From JAUZQZ01 sp036985955 (GTDB lineage Bacteria > Pseudomonadota > Zetaproteobacteria > Mariprofundales > Mariprofundaceae), in contig BTQQ01000001.1 in NCBI GenBank assembly GCA_036985955.1, positions 1 through 54,361 on the forward strand: a stretch of 54,361 nucleotides of DNA, given 5' to 3'. This document shows positions 41,235 through 49,271 of the stretch, piece after piece. Positions within the stretch are counted from its first letter, which is position 1. Each line of letters starts with the position of its first letter. The notes under the pieces are model-generated. The model saw only the letters and a program-made list of their open reading frames with translations, searched no databases and was not told where the DNA came from. The position numbers and the translations under genes were made by a program.

Positions 41235-42509
41235 ATGACAGCAAATATCAATTTTAAACTCAGCCAGACTATCCAACTGCTGCGACTGGCTACGGTAGGC
41301 AGTGTAGATGATGGCAAATCAACCCTGATTGGCCGTCTTCTGGTGGATACCAAAGGAGCTTTTGAGGATCAGTTGCTTTCAGTAACGCGCAAGAAAGGTG
41401 CTGCATCAGAGGCTGAAGTAGATCTTGCCATGTTGACGGATGGTTTATCCGCCGAACGCGAACAGGGCATCACGATTGATGTCGCATACCGTTATTTTGC
41501 TACGCCGAAACGAAAATTTATCATGGCTGACTGTCCAGGCCACGAGCAATACACACGCAATATGGTAACAGGGGCTTCTACGGCCAATGCCGCCATCATC
41601 CTGATTGACGCTCGCAATGGGGTCATGCCGCAAACCAAAAGGCATACGCATATCCTGGGCCTGCTGGGAACGCCTCATCTGGTTGTTGCCATCAATAAAA
41701 TGGACATGGTGGAGTATGATCAGGGTATATTTGAGAAAATTCGTACCGATATCAACGCTTATTGTGAAAAACAGGGGATCAAGGATCTGAGTTGTATTCC
41801 AATATCGGCTTTGCATGGCGATATGGTAGTTACGCGCGGCGATTCCATGCCCTGGTATAAAGACAGAACATTGCTGGAAACACTTGAATCGATTGAAGTA
41901 ACCGACCATATCGAGCGCTTGCCGTTCCGTTTTGCAGTGCAATATGTCAATCGTCCGCAAACAGAAAATCTACCAGACTTCCGGGGTTATTGCGGCCGCA
42001 TCAATTCCGGCACTGTACGTGTCGGTGATACGGTAGCGTTATTACCAAGCGGCAAGACATCCCGCATTAAGGAAATTGTCACGTTTGACGGAAATCCGGA
42101 TGAAGCATTTGCACCACAGAGTGTAACACTGACATTGGCGGATGATATTGATATTTCACGTGGTGATATGATTGTACATTCAGACCCAATACCTGAAATA
42201 CGCAAGGAAATTGAAGGAATAGTCTGCTGGATAGGTGATGAACCGTTGGAAGTACGCAAAAAATATATCATTAAGCAAACTACGAACTCAGTGCGGGCCG
42301 TTGCAACGGATATTGTTTATCGCACCGATATTCACACCTTGAATCGAGATGATGCAGACGAACTGGGAGTCAATGAAATTGGCCGGGTGAGCTTTAAACT
42401 GGCACAGCCAATTTATTGCGATACGTATGCGGACAATCGCGCCACCGGCAGCTTTATCATTATTGATACGTTTACCAATATTACGGTTGGCGCCGGCATG
42501 ATTTGTTGA
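41235..42509 (+). CDS. cysN: Sulfate adenylyltransferase subunit 1 (GTPase)
   Basis: CysN is the regulatory GTPase of ATP sulfurylase. G1 (GSVDDGKSTLIGRLL), G3 (DCPGHEQY) and G4 (NKMDM) are intact, with the switch region REQGITIDVAYR. It is 424 residues, a stand-alone CysN with no fused APS kinase, in line with the APS reductase type of CysH. It follows cysD by two bases and ends the sulfate assimilation run; no clear terminator is seen before the tetR promoter. Confidence 0.97.
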   Translation: MTANINFKLSQTIQLLRLATVGSVDDGKSTLIGRLLVDTKGAFEDQLLSVTRKKGAASEAEVDLAMLTDGLSAEREQGITIDVAYRYFATPKRKFIMADCPGHEQYTRNMVTGASTANAAIILIDARNGVMPQTKRHTHILGLLGTPHLVVAINKMDMVEYDQGIFEKIRTDINAYCEKQGIKDLSCIPISALHGDMVVTRGDSMPWYKDRTLLETLESIEVTDHIERLPFRFAVQYVNRPQTENLPDFRGYCGRINSGTVRVGDTVALLPSGKTSRIKEIVTFDGNPDEAFAPQSVTLTLADDIDISRGDMIVHSDPIPEIRKEIEGIVCWIGDEPLEVRKKYIIKQTTNSVRAVATDIVYRTDIHTLNRDDADELGVNEIGRVSFKLAQPIYCDTYADNRATGSFIIIDTFTNITVGAGMIC

Positions 42510-42516
42510 CTGTATC

Positions 42517-42544
42517 TTGACAACAACGGGATCTGACCTAAAAT
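42517..42544 (+). promoter_or_regulatory. Strong sigma70 promoter of the RND efflux operon
   Basis: TTGACA (42517-42522) and TAAAAT (42539-42544) are separated by 16 bases and lie just after the cysN stop. The start point would be near 42551, inside the operator. Confidence 0.75.
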
Positions 42545-42566
42545 CCTGACCGATTGGTTGGTCAGG
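42545..42566 (+). promoter_or_regulatory. TetR-type operator (inverted repeat)
   Basis: CCTGACC (42545-42551) and GGTCAGG (42560-42566) form an inverted repeat around eight bases, with GATTGG and GGTTGG type repeats inside. It overlaps the probable transcription start and the Shine-Dalgarno region of the TetR gene, so the repressor probably controls its own operon. Confidence 0.7.
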
Positions 42567-42574
42567 AGAAAGCG

Positions 42575-43192
42575 ATGGTACGGGTATCAAACGGTGAAAA
42601 GCGCATTCTGGAAGCGGCGGAAAACTTGTTTTCCAGACATGGCTTTGATGCTGTTTCCATCCAGAAAATCGCTACGCAGGCAGGCGTGTCCAAGGCTACG
42701 ATCTTCCATCACTTTTCCAGTAAACAGGAACTTTATATCACCATATTGAAGCAGGCCTGCCTCGATATTGGCACTATTTTGCAATCTCTGGAGAAAGAAC
42801 CCTGTACATCCGTTAAGCCACTGCGCGACTTCGCCAGCGCCCATTTGAAAAATATGTTCGACCAGCAGGATGTGTCCCGCCTGATTCTGCGCGAGATGAC
42901 GGATGGAGATATCAAACAGGGCCAGGCATTGGCTGTTGAAGTGTTTGGTGAACATTTTTCACGGCTGATTGTGTTGATTCAAAGCGGACAACAGGAAGGG
43001 GTGTTGCGCAAGAATATGGATGCGGCTGACGCAGCGGCCGCTATTGTGGGATTGAATGTTTTTATGTTCCAGTCATGGTCGGTGCTTCAGCATTTGCCGG
43101 CAACATCTTTTACAGATCCGGCTCATACCGGGGAACGCTGGCTCCGTTTATTGCTTCTGGGCATTACGGACAAGGAAGAAACTGCAGCATGA
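42575..43192 (+). CDS. TetR/AcrR family transcriptional repressor
   Basis: This 205-residue protein has an N-terminal helix-turn-helix (AENLFSRHGFDAVSIQKIAT then AGVSKATIFHHFSSKQELY) and a C-terminal ligand-binding helical domain. It is the first gene of the efflux operon, and its stop overlaps the ATG of the membrane fusion protein gene. AGGAG lies six bases before ATG 42575. The ligand is unknown; it probably resembles the substrates of the pump. Confidence 0.92.
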   Translation: MVRVSNGEKRILEAAENLFSRHGFDAVSIQKIATQAGVSKATIFHHFSSKQELYITILKQACLDIGTILQSLEKEPCTSVKPLRDFASAHLKNMFDQQDVSRLILREMTDGDIKQGQALAVEVFGEHFSRLIVLIQSGQQEGVLRKNMDAADAAAAIVGLNVFMFQSWSVLQHLPATSFTDPAHTGERWLRLLLLGITDKEETAA

Positions 43193-44289
43193 TATGGCGA
43201 GTGGCGCTGATCATGTTCATTTCGTTGATCTCTGCATGTGGAAGTGAAAAAACGGATATTCCGGCAACGATAAGAACCGTCAATATTACGACTCGGACGG
43301 CAGAGCTTCGGGATGTGCAAATCATGGAATCCGCTGTCGGCAGGATACTGAATCCACGTTCGGTCACCGTATCGGCTGAAGTGCCGGCGAAGGTCGCGTG
43401 GATTGGCGTGGATGTTGGTAGCCCCGTTAATAAAAACGATGTGCTGGTACGTCTGGTCAGCAACGATTTCAAGGAGCAGGCAACAGCCGCCAAGGCAAAA
43501 ATCGCCAGTCTGGAGGCCAGAATACCAGCCCAGAGACGTCTGGTGCAGCGATACCGGAAACTTGCTGCCGACCAGTTTGTTTCACCTACCATGCTGGATC
43601 AATCGGAAGCGGAACTGGCCACGCTCATACAATCAAAACGTGCCTCTGTGGCCGAATATGCACGAGCCCGGCTGAATGTAGCGCACACCGTCGTAAGGGC
43701 ACCCATATCCGGGCAGGTGCAACAGCGCTTCATTGCCGCAGGTGATTATGTAAAAGTCGGGATGCGACTGGTTGATATTGTGGCTGGTGGCCGACTCACC
43801 ATCAGCCTTCCATTTCCGGAAACCAAAGCAGGCGTGATACGTGTGGGACAAAATGTTCGCCTGATCCTGCCATCGGGCGGGCAGGTTCTGCACGCACTCA
43901 TCCGTGATCTGTCCCCCATGATTGGCCAGAGTTCCGGTGCGTTCGAGGCACGGCTCGAAGTAACAAATCCCGGTGGCTGGCGGCCTGGTGGCAGCGTGTT
44001 CGCTGACGTTCAGGTTGCGGAGCACAAGCAGGCTGTCGTGGTTCCCGATGCCAGTGTGGTTCTGCGGCCGAGGGGTGAGGTGGTGTATGTCATTAGCAAT
44101 GGAAAAGCCTCTGAACGGCCCGTACGAAGTGGCGTACATACAGATGGCGGCGTGGAAATTGTTCGCGGGCTTAAAGCGGGTGAAACCGTTGCTGTGGATG
44201 GTGCTTCATTCCTGAGCAGCGGCGCAGCCGTTCATGTCATCCATGCCGGAAACAGATCTTCGGAAAAAGAAGATAAAGTAAGCGAATAA
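43189..44289 (+). CDS. RND efflux periplasmic adaptor (membrane fusion protein)
   Basis: This 366-residue lipoprotein-type adaptor has a signal ending in ISAC, a barrel-sandwich hybrid with paired lipoyl halves (ITVSAEVPAKVAWIGVDVG-like and VRAPISGQVQQRFIAAGDYVKVG), an alpha-hairpin between, and a beta-barrel (TISLPFPETKAGVIRVGQNV). It bridges the inner-membrane pump and TolC. The ATG at 43189 overlaps the tetR stop (ATGA); an upstream frame within tetR is rejected. The stop overlaps the start of the pump gene. Confidence 0.93.
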   Translation: MIWRVALIMFISLISACGSEKTDIPATIRTVNITTRTAELRDVQIMESAVGRILNPRSVTVSAEVPAKVAWIGVDVGSPVNKNDVLVRLVSNDFKEQATAAKAKIASLEARIPAQRRLVQRYRKLAADQFVSPTMLDQSEAELATLIQSKRASVAEYARARLNVAHTVVRAPISGQVQQRFIAAGDYVKVGMRLVDIVAGGRLTISLPFPETKAGVIRVGQNVRLILPSGGQVLHALIRDLSPMIGQSSGAFEARLEVTNPGGWRPGGSVFADVQVAEHKQAVVVPDASVVLRPRGEVVYVISNGKASERPVRSGVHTDGGVEIVRGLKAGETVAVDGASFLSSGAAVHVIHAGNRSSEKEDKVSE

Positions 44290-47200
44290 TGACACTGCCT
44301 GAACTGTCCATCAAACGTCATGTACTGGCCTGGATGCTGTCCGGCGTACTGATGCTGTTTGGTATCATAGCGTATAACCGAATCGGGGTGGATCGGTTCC
44401 CTGATATTGATTTTCCGATGGTGTCCGTTACCACGGTGCTGGAAGGCGCGCAGCCGGATGTGGTGGATGCTTCAATTACGTCCTTTATCGAGGAAAAGGT
44501 CAACAGCGTCCCCGGCATTGAGCACGTCATTTCCCAATCCTCTCCGGGCGTATCTATCGTCAATGTGCAGTTTGATCTGAAAAAGGATATAGATGTCGCC
44601 TTCAACGAGGTGCAGGCCAAGGTGAATCAGGTATTGCGCAAGCTGCCCGATGGCGTTGATCCACCGGTGGTCGCCAAAGTCGAAGTGGGTGCCGCACCCA
44701 TCATGTGGCTGGTCCTGACCGGCAACCGTACCTTGCAGCAGCTTAATCAATATGCACGCAATGTGATTAAAAAGCGTTTGGAAAACATTGATGGTGTAGG
44801 CGAGATTCGTATTGGCGGTGAGCGGGAGCGAACCATTCGGATATGGCTCAACCTGGAACGCATGCATGCATTGAATGTAACCGTACCTGATGTGATTCGC
44901 TCCTTTCGCAGCGAACATGTCCAGTTTCCGGGAGGTTTTCTGGTTGGCGGCAGGCGTGAATATCTGATCAGGCTGGATATGGAATTCCATCATATCCGCA
45001 AATTGCGCACTATGGTGATGGCCGCCCATCCGGGTGGCCGGGTCCAGTTGGGCGATATAGCCAGGATCGAGGATGGGCTGGCTGATAACCGCCAATTCTC
45101 ACGATACAACGGTCAACCCAGTGTCGGTCTGGGTATCGTACGAATCACGGGCGCTAACACCGTGGCTATTGCCAGTGAGGTCAAACGCCGTCTTAAGCAG
45201 GAGATTCTTCCTGCACTTCCGCCCGGCATACATCTTGATATTGCGACCAATGATGCTGAAATTGTTGAAGGCATTGTCGATGGTCTGAAAGAACATCTGT
45301 ACGAATCGGTATTCCTGGCGGCATTGATCGTATTTATTTTTCTCAAGAATCTGCGGGCTACGGCGATTATTTCGCTTGCCATCCCCGTATCACTGCTGGC
45401 GGCGATTGCGGCGGCTTTTTTCCTTCACTACACATTAAATTTAATGACCTTACTGGCGCTCTTGTTGCTGATTGGCGTAGTGGTGGATGATGCCATCGTG
45501 GTGTTGGAAAATATTTATCGGCATCGGGAAACGGGATTGGAGCCGGATGCGCGCGAAGCTGCGATCAAAGGAAGCCGTCAGGTGGCCTTTGCCGTTATAG
45601 CGGCCAGTCTTACCCTGGTTGCAATTTTTGCCCCGGTCATTTTTCTGGGTGGTCTGGTCGGACGTTTTTTTCAGGCCTTTGCCGTAGTAGTTGTTTTTGG
45701 TGTTTTGACGTCCATGCTGGTTGCCCTGACATTAACCCCCATGCTTTGCTCGCGTCATCTTAACGTCGAAAAAAAGCATGGGCGTATTTATGGTTTCTTT
45801 GATGCTGCATTCCTTGCTCTGGACCGGTTTTACAGGCACGTACTGGCTTGGGTGCTGGCATATCGCTGGAGCGTATTGGCGCTGGCAGCACTCATCTTTA
45901 TTGCCAGCACCTATCTGTTCTCAATCGTGGGGAAGGGGTTTGTTCCGCAAGAGGACGAAAATCGCTTCATGGTAATCTTTAAGTCGCCGTTGGGCGCTTC
46001 CATTGAAGATACCCGTCATAAGGTACAGGCAATGGAAGTTGTTTTGCGTAGCACGCCGCATGTGGTCAATGTCTTCACTACGGTGGGTTTGGGTACGGCA
46101 GGGCAAGTGAATCAAGGCATTGCCTTCGTGCATTTGACGCCCAAGGCCACACGCACCATTCGCCAATGGGACATCATTGCCGCTGTGCAAAAGAAATTAC
46201 TCAAAATACCGGGTTTGCGCGCCTTTGTTGTTCGTGTGCCGATTATCGGCGGGCAGCGTGGAGAACCGTTGCAGTTTGGTCTCACAGGGCCGAATCTGGA
46301 TAAAACCGCACAACTGTCCTATGCATTGCTGAAGCGATTGCAAGAAACGCCCGGCATCGGTCATGCAGATCTGGATTTGCAACTGAATCTGCCGGAATTA
46401 ACGTTACAGGTGGATCGTATCCGGGCGCGTGACCTGGGGATCACGGCGCAAGATGCAGCGCTGGCCGTGAATGTGCTGGCAGGTGGTTTGAATGTAGCGA
46501 AATACAATGATATTCCGGGCGATGGTAATCGCTACGATATTCGCCTGAAGGCCAACCCTGACGCATTAAGGCACCCTGAGGATTTGAGTAAAATATATGT
46601 GCGTTCCGTTAGCGGCGAACTGATTCGTCTGGATACGGTTGCCCGTTGGGAAAAGCATCTCGGTCCCGCAGTGATTCCAAAAATGGATTTGCGTTATGCC
46701 GGTATGTTTTACAGCAGGCCAACCATGCCGCTCGGCAATGCAGTGGAAATTGTTCGCCAAGAGGCGAAGGAAATCCTGCCTCCCGGCTACGGAATTACAT
46801 TTTTGGGCCAAGCCTCTGAATTTGGCAAAACGCTGAAGAATATCGTGTTTGCCTTCAGCATGGCTATGATTCTTGTTTATATGGTGCTGGCCAGCCAGTT
46901 CAATTCGTTTTTGCAGCCATGGGTGTTGATGCTGGCGCAACCGCTGGCCGTAATAGGTGGTGTAGCGGCTTTGTGGATAAGCGGAAATACTCTGAACATC
47001 TTTTCCATGATCGGACTGGTTTTGCTGGTGGGGCTGGTGGCCAAGAATTCTATTTTGCTGGTCGATTTTACCAATCAGTTGCGCGCCAAAGGCGCAAGTA
47101 TTGACGAAGCGCTCGAACAGGCATGCCCGATCCGGATGCGTCCGGTGCTCATGACATCGCTGACGATTATTTTTGCACTGCTTCCCGCAGCTCTTGGCCT

Positions 47201-47357
47201 TGGCAGGGGTAGTGAGATGACCATTCCCATGGCAGTGGCCGTGGTGGGCGGTATGATTTCTTCCACTTTGTTGACTCTGGTGGTTGTACCCGCAGCTTAC
47301 TCCCTGCTCGAACACGGCATCACCCATTTCAGGCAATGGCGCGGGCGAACCGTATGA
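44289..47357 (+). CDS. RND transporter, hydrophobe/amphiphile efflux family
   Basis: This 1022-residue proton-driven pump has 12 transmembrane helices and two large periplasmic loops. The proton relay Asp pair D400/D401 in LLIGVVVDDAIVVLENIYRHRE (helix 4) is intact, and the family termini LSIKRHVLAWMLSGVLML and VLMTSLTIIFALLPAALGLGRG are present. It groups with AcrB-like drug and solvent pumps rather than heavy-metal pumps, since the helix 4 motif lacks the metal-type signature. The gene overlaps its neighbours at both ends. Confidence 0.95.
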   Translation: MTLPELSIKRHVLAWMLSGVLMLFGIIAYNRIGVDRFPDIDFPMVSVTTVLEGAQPDVVDASITSFIEEKVNSVPGIEHVISQSSPGVSIVNVQFDLKKDIDVAFNEVQAKVNQVLRKLPDGVDPPVVAKVEVGAAPIMWLVLTGNRTLQQLNQYARNVIKKRLENIDGVGEIRIGGERERTIRIWLNLERMHALNVTVPDVIRSFRSEHVQFPGGFLVGGRREYLIRLDMEFHHIRKLRTMVMAAHPGGRVQLGDIARIEDGLADNRQFSRYNGQPSVGLGIVRITGANTVAIASEVKRRLKQEILPALPPGIHLDIATNDAEIVEGIVDGLKEHLYESVFLAALIVFIFLKNLRATAIISLAIPVSLLAAIAAAFFLHYTLNLMTLLALLLLIGVVVDDAIVVLENIYRHRETGLEPDAREAAIKGSRQVAFAVIAASLTLVAIFAPVIFLGGLVGRFFQAFAVVVVFGVLTSMLVALTLTPMLCSRHLNVEKKHGRIYGFFDAAFLALDRFYRHVLAWVLAYRWSVLALAALIFIASTYLFSIVGKGFVPQEDENRFMVIFKSPLGASIEDTRHKVQAMEVVLRSTPHVVNVFTTVGLGTAGQVNQGIAFVHLTPKATRTIRQWDIIAAVQKKLLKIPGLRAFVVRVPIIGGQRGEPLQFGLTGPNLDKTAQLSYALLKRLQETPGIGHADLDLQLNLPELTLQVDRIRARDLGITAQDAALAVNVLAGGLNVAKYNDIPGDGNRYDIRLKANPDALRHPEDLSKIYVRSVSGELIRLDTVARWEKHLGPAVIPKMDLRYAGMFYSRPTMPLGNAVEIVRQEAKEILPPGYGITFLGQASEFGKTLKNIVFAFSMAMILVYMVLASQFNSFLQPWVLMLAQPLAVIGGVAALWISGNTLNIFSMIGLVLLVGLVAKNSILLVDFTNQLRAKGASIDEALEQACPIRMRPVLMTSLTIIFALLPAALGLGRGSEMTIPMAVAVVGGMISSTLLTLVVVPAAYSLLEHGITHFRQWRGRTV

Positions 47358-48724
47358 GATATGTGCTGATGATGGGCACCGCCTTGTTTTCCTGCATGGC
47401 CATTGCCGAGGCCGGAACCATGCTGAACCTGGATGCGGCGGCGCGCATGGCCCTGGAGCGCGCCCCCGCCTTCGCGGCGGCGCTGGCGGCCAGGGATGCC
47501 TCACTGGAAGATAAAAACCTGGGACTTGCGGGTCTGCTGCCCTTCATCAAGGGTACGGGTGAATTCAGCCATTTCAAGCAGAAGTATTCCTATACCCAGC
47601 CCAAGAGTTTCCTGGCCTCAAACGTGGTGTACAACCGCTTCCAGTTCGGTGCGACGCTTGTACAGCCTTTATACCGCCTGGACCGGTGGGCCGGGTTCGC
47701 GAAAGGCAAACTGGCCGCGGAAATCGGCGAACTCAAACTCTCGCTGGCGCGGCAGGCTTTGTTGATGGATGTGGCCCGGGCTTATACCGACGTGCTTGTC
47801 ACTCTTGAGGATGTGGCCGCGGCCAGGATCCAGGAAAAAGCCGTGTCAACGTTGCGCGTGCAGGCCGCGACCGCCTTTCAGGCGGGTACGGCCACGGTTA
47901 ATGACGCCCTGGAGGCCGACAGCAGGATCGATCTGGTCCGTGCCGACCGGATTCAGTCGGAAAACAATCTGGCTACGGCACGGGCTCGTTTCGAGTCCCT
48001 GGTTGGCAACGCTCATGTTGAACCGGTTCCCTTCGCCCGTCATCTGCATGCGGGTAGGCCCAGACCGGACGACGGCGGGCACTGGCGGGAGGCAGGCATG
48101 CATCATGCCCTGTCCGTGTTGATTTCCGAAAAAAAGCGGGCGGTTGCAAAACAGGAGGTGACACGATCTCTCGGTGTGGCATTGCCGGGGATCGATGCGG
48201 TGGCAAGCCTGGGGAGAGAAAAAGAGACCAACAGCCTGTTTGCTACCGGCTACACAATAAGAACCGAGCAACTGGGTATTCAGATGGAGGTTCCGCTGTA
48301 CGCAGGCGGTGGTACCCGAGCCCAATTGCGCAAGGCCAGAAAGTTGCAGGTGGAGGCGGATTATGAACTGGGAGATACGCGCCGAAAAGCTGGCCTGGTG
48401 GCCAACAATGCATACCTCAGCGTGAAATCCGCGGCGGCGCGTATGCGCGCCTTCGAGCACGGAGTTGTTTCGGCGGAAATGGCCAGACGGGCGGCGCAGG
48501 CGGGATATGAAGTCGGATTGCGTACCATTGTTGAACGCCTGGATGCGGAAGACCGCCTTGCCAGCGCGCGCCGTGATCTGGTCCGGGCCAAGGCAGAATA
48601 TTTACTTGCCAGACTGCAATTGCCTGCCGCCGTAGGCAGGCTGAACCTGACGGAGATTGAGAAAGTAAACAGTATACTGCTGCGGGCGGGAGAGCGTGGG
48701 GATGAAAAAAATGGGGGCGGTTAA
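47354..48724 (+). CDS. TolC-type outer membrane efflux protein
   Basis: This 456-residue protein has a signal peptide (MGTALFSCMAIAEAG) and the duplicated TolC/OEP fold of long alpha-helices with short beta-segments: LDAAARMALERAPAFAAALA, GATLVQPLYRLDRW and MEVPLYAGGGTRAQLRKA. It forms the trimeric exit duct of the pump. The ATG at 47354 overlaps the pump stop by four bases. The 5' third is visibly richer in GC and in GCC/GCG/CTG codons than the pump gene, so the gene may have a different history from its neighbours. Confidence 0.93.
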   Translation: MRYVLMMGTALFSCMAIAEAGTMLNLDAAARMALERAPAFAAALAARDASLEDKNLGLAGLLPFIKGTGEFSHFKQKYSYTQPKSFLASNVVYNRFQFGATLVQPLYRLDRWAGFAKGKLAAEIGELKLSLARQALLMDVARAYTDVLVTLEDVAAARIQEKAVSTLRVQAATAFQAGTATVNDALEADSRIDLVRADRIQSENNLATARARFESLVGNAHVEPVPFARHLHAGRPRPDDGGHWREAGMHHALSVLISEKKRAVAKQEVTRSLGVALPGIDAVASLGREKETNSLFATGYTIRTEQLGIQMEVPLYAGGGTRAQLRKARKLQVEADYELGDTRRKAGLVANNAYLSVKSAAARMRAFEHGVVSAEMARRAAQAGYEVGLRTIVERLDAEDRLASARRDLVRAKAEYLLARLQLPAAVGRLNLTEIEKVNSILLRAGERGDEKNGGG

Positions 48725-48738
48725 TTTCCTTCCCACGG

Positions 48739-48765
48739 AAAGAGTGAAACGGTCTCCCGTTTTCG
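48739..48765 (+). repeat. REP-like repeat unit
   Basis: These 27 bases (AAAGAGTGAAACGGTCTCCC and on) match the right arm of the inverted repeat at 49197-49223 in the same orientation, with small changes. The unit lies between the TolC stop and the thioredoxin gene. Confidence 0.55.
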
Positions 48766-48791
48766 TTCCTTTTTCTATATGTGCGGATACT

Positions 48792-49124
48792 TCAGTCGAG
48801 ATGCTCGTTGATGAGTTCGACCAGCTTGGCTTTATTAATGGCGCCAACCTTGGTGCCCTGTACATTGCCACCGCTAAACAGCATGAGCGTAGGGATACCG
48901 CGCACCCCATATTTTCCGGGTGTATTCGGGTTATCATCAATATTTATTTTAGCGATGGTAATCCGGTCGTGCATCTCAGTTGCAACTTCATCCAGTATGG
49001 GCGCGATTTGCTTGCAGGGGCCGCACCACGGAGCCCAGAAATCAACCAGTACGGGTCCAGAGGCTTTCAATACGTCATTTTCAAAGCTGTCATCGCTGAC
49101 ATGCGTGATATGTTCAGATGCCAT
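48792..49124 (-). CDS. trxA: Thioredoxin
   Basis: This 110-residue thioredoxin has the redox centre WCGPCKQIAPIL in the usual fold (GPVLVDFWAPWCGPC, KINIDDNPNTPGKYGVRGIP, IPTLMLFSGG with the conserved cis-Pro). It reduces disulfides in the cytoplasm and is the normal reductant of APS reductase, encoded 8 kb away. GGGAGG before ATG 49124 is a strong ribosome site. It is the only minus-strand gene in the last 18 kb and is flanked on both sides by related repeats, so it may have been inserted or inverted. Confidence 0.96.
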   Translation of the reverse strand: MASEHITHVSDDSFENDVLKASGPVLVDFWAPWCGPCKQIAPILDEVATEMHDRITIAKINIDDNPNTPGKYGVRGIPTLMLFSGGNVQGTKVGAINKAKLVELINEHLD

Positions 49125-49136
49125 TTAACATGCCTC

Positions 49137-49234
49137 CCATTTCAAATCAAAAAACGGGAACAGTTTACTTTCTTCCCCGGCAAAGCCGAACACGGGAAAA
49201 AGTGAAACTGTTCCCGTTTTTCGATTTGTGATGG
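49137..49234. repeat. Inverted repeat of REP/BIME type
   Basis: The arms 49137-49171 and 49197-49234 are near-perfect complements, sharing AAACGGGAACAGTTT and reaching 36 bases with few mismatches, around a loop that includes CCCCGGCAAAGCCG. A third related unit sits at 48739-48765 on the other side of trxA. The ACGGGAACAG-type core resembles repeats linked to REP-associated tyrosine transposases as far as I recall. It could also act as a terminator for transcription running in either direction. Confidence 0.65.
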
Positions 49235-49251
49235 TGCATACCGTAGCCGCA

Positions 49252-49261
49252 GGGGGGGGGG
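49252..49261 (+). repeat. Homopolymeric tract of ten G residues before a start codon
   Basis: Ten G residues end ten bases before the ATG of the MidA-like gene and are its only Shine-Dalgarno-like sequence. This is the second such tract in the window. Confidence 0.65.
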
Positions 49262-49271
49262 ATCGTCAACC

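Noticed and set aside
40273..41244. 323-codon open frame antisense to cysD
   Set aside because: It mirrors the codons of a well-conserved gene, is His-rich and matches no family pattern.
46566..47504. 312-codon antisense frame within the RND and TolC genes
   Set aside because: A His/Gln/Pro-rich shadow frame covering two certain genes.
48696..49205. 169-codon plus-strand frame over trxA
   Set aside because: It is antisense to a clear thioredoxin with an intact WCGPC motif and good ribosome site.
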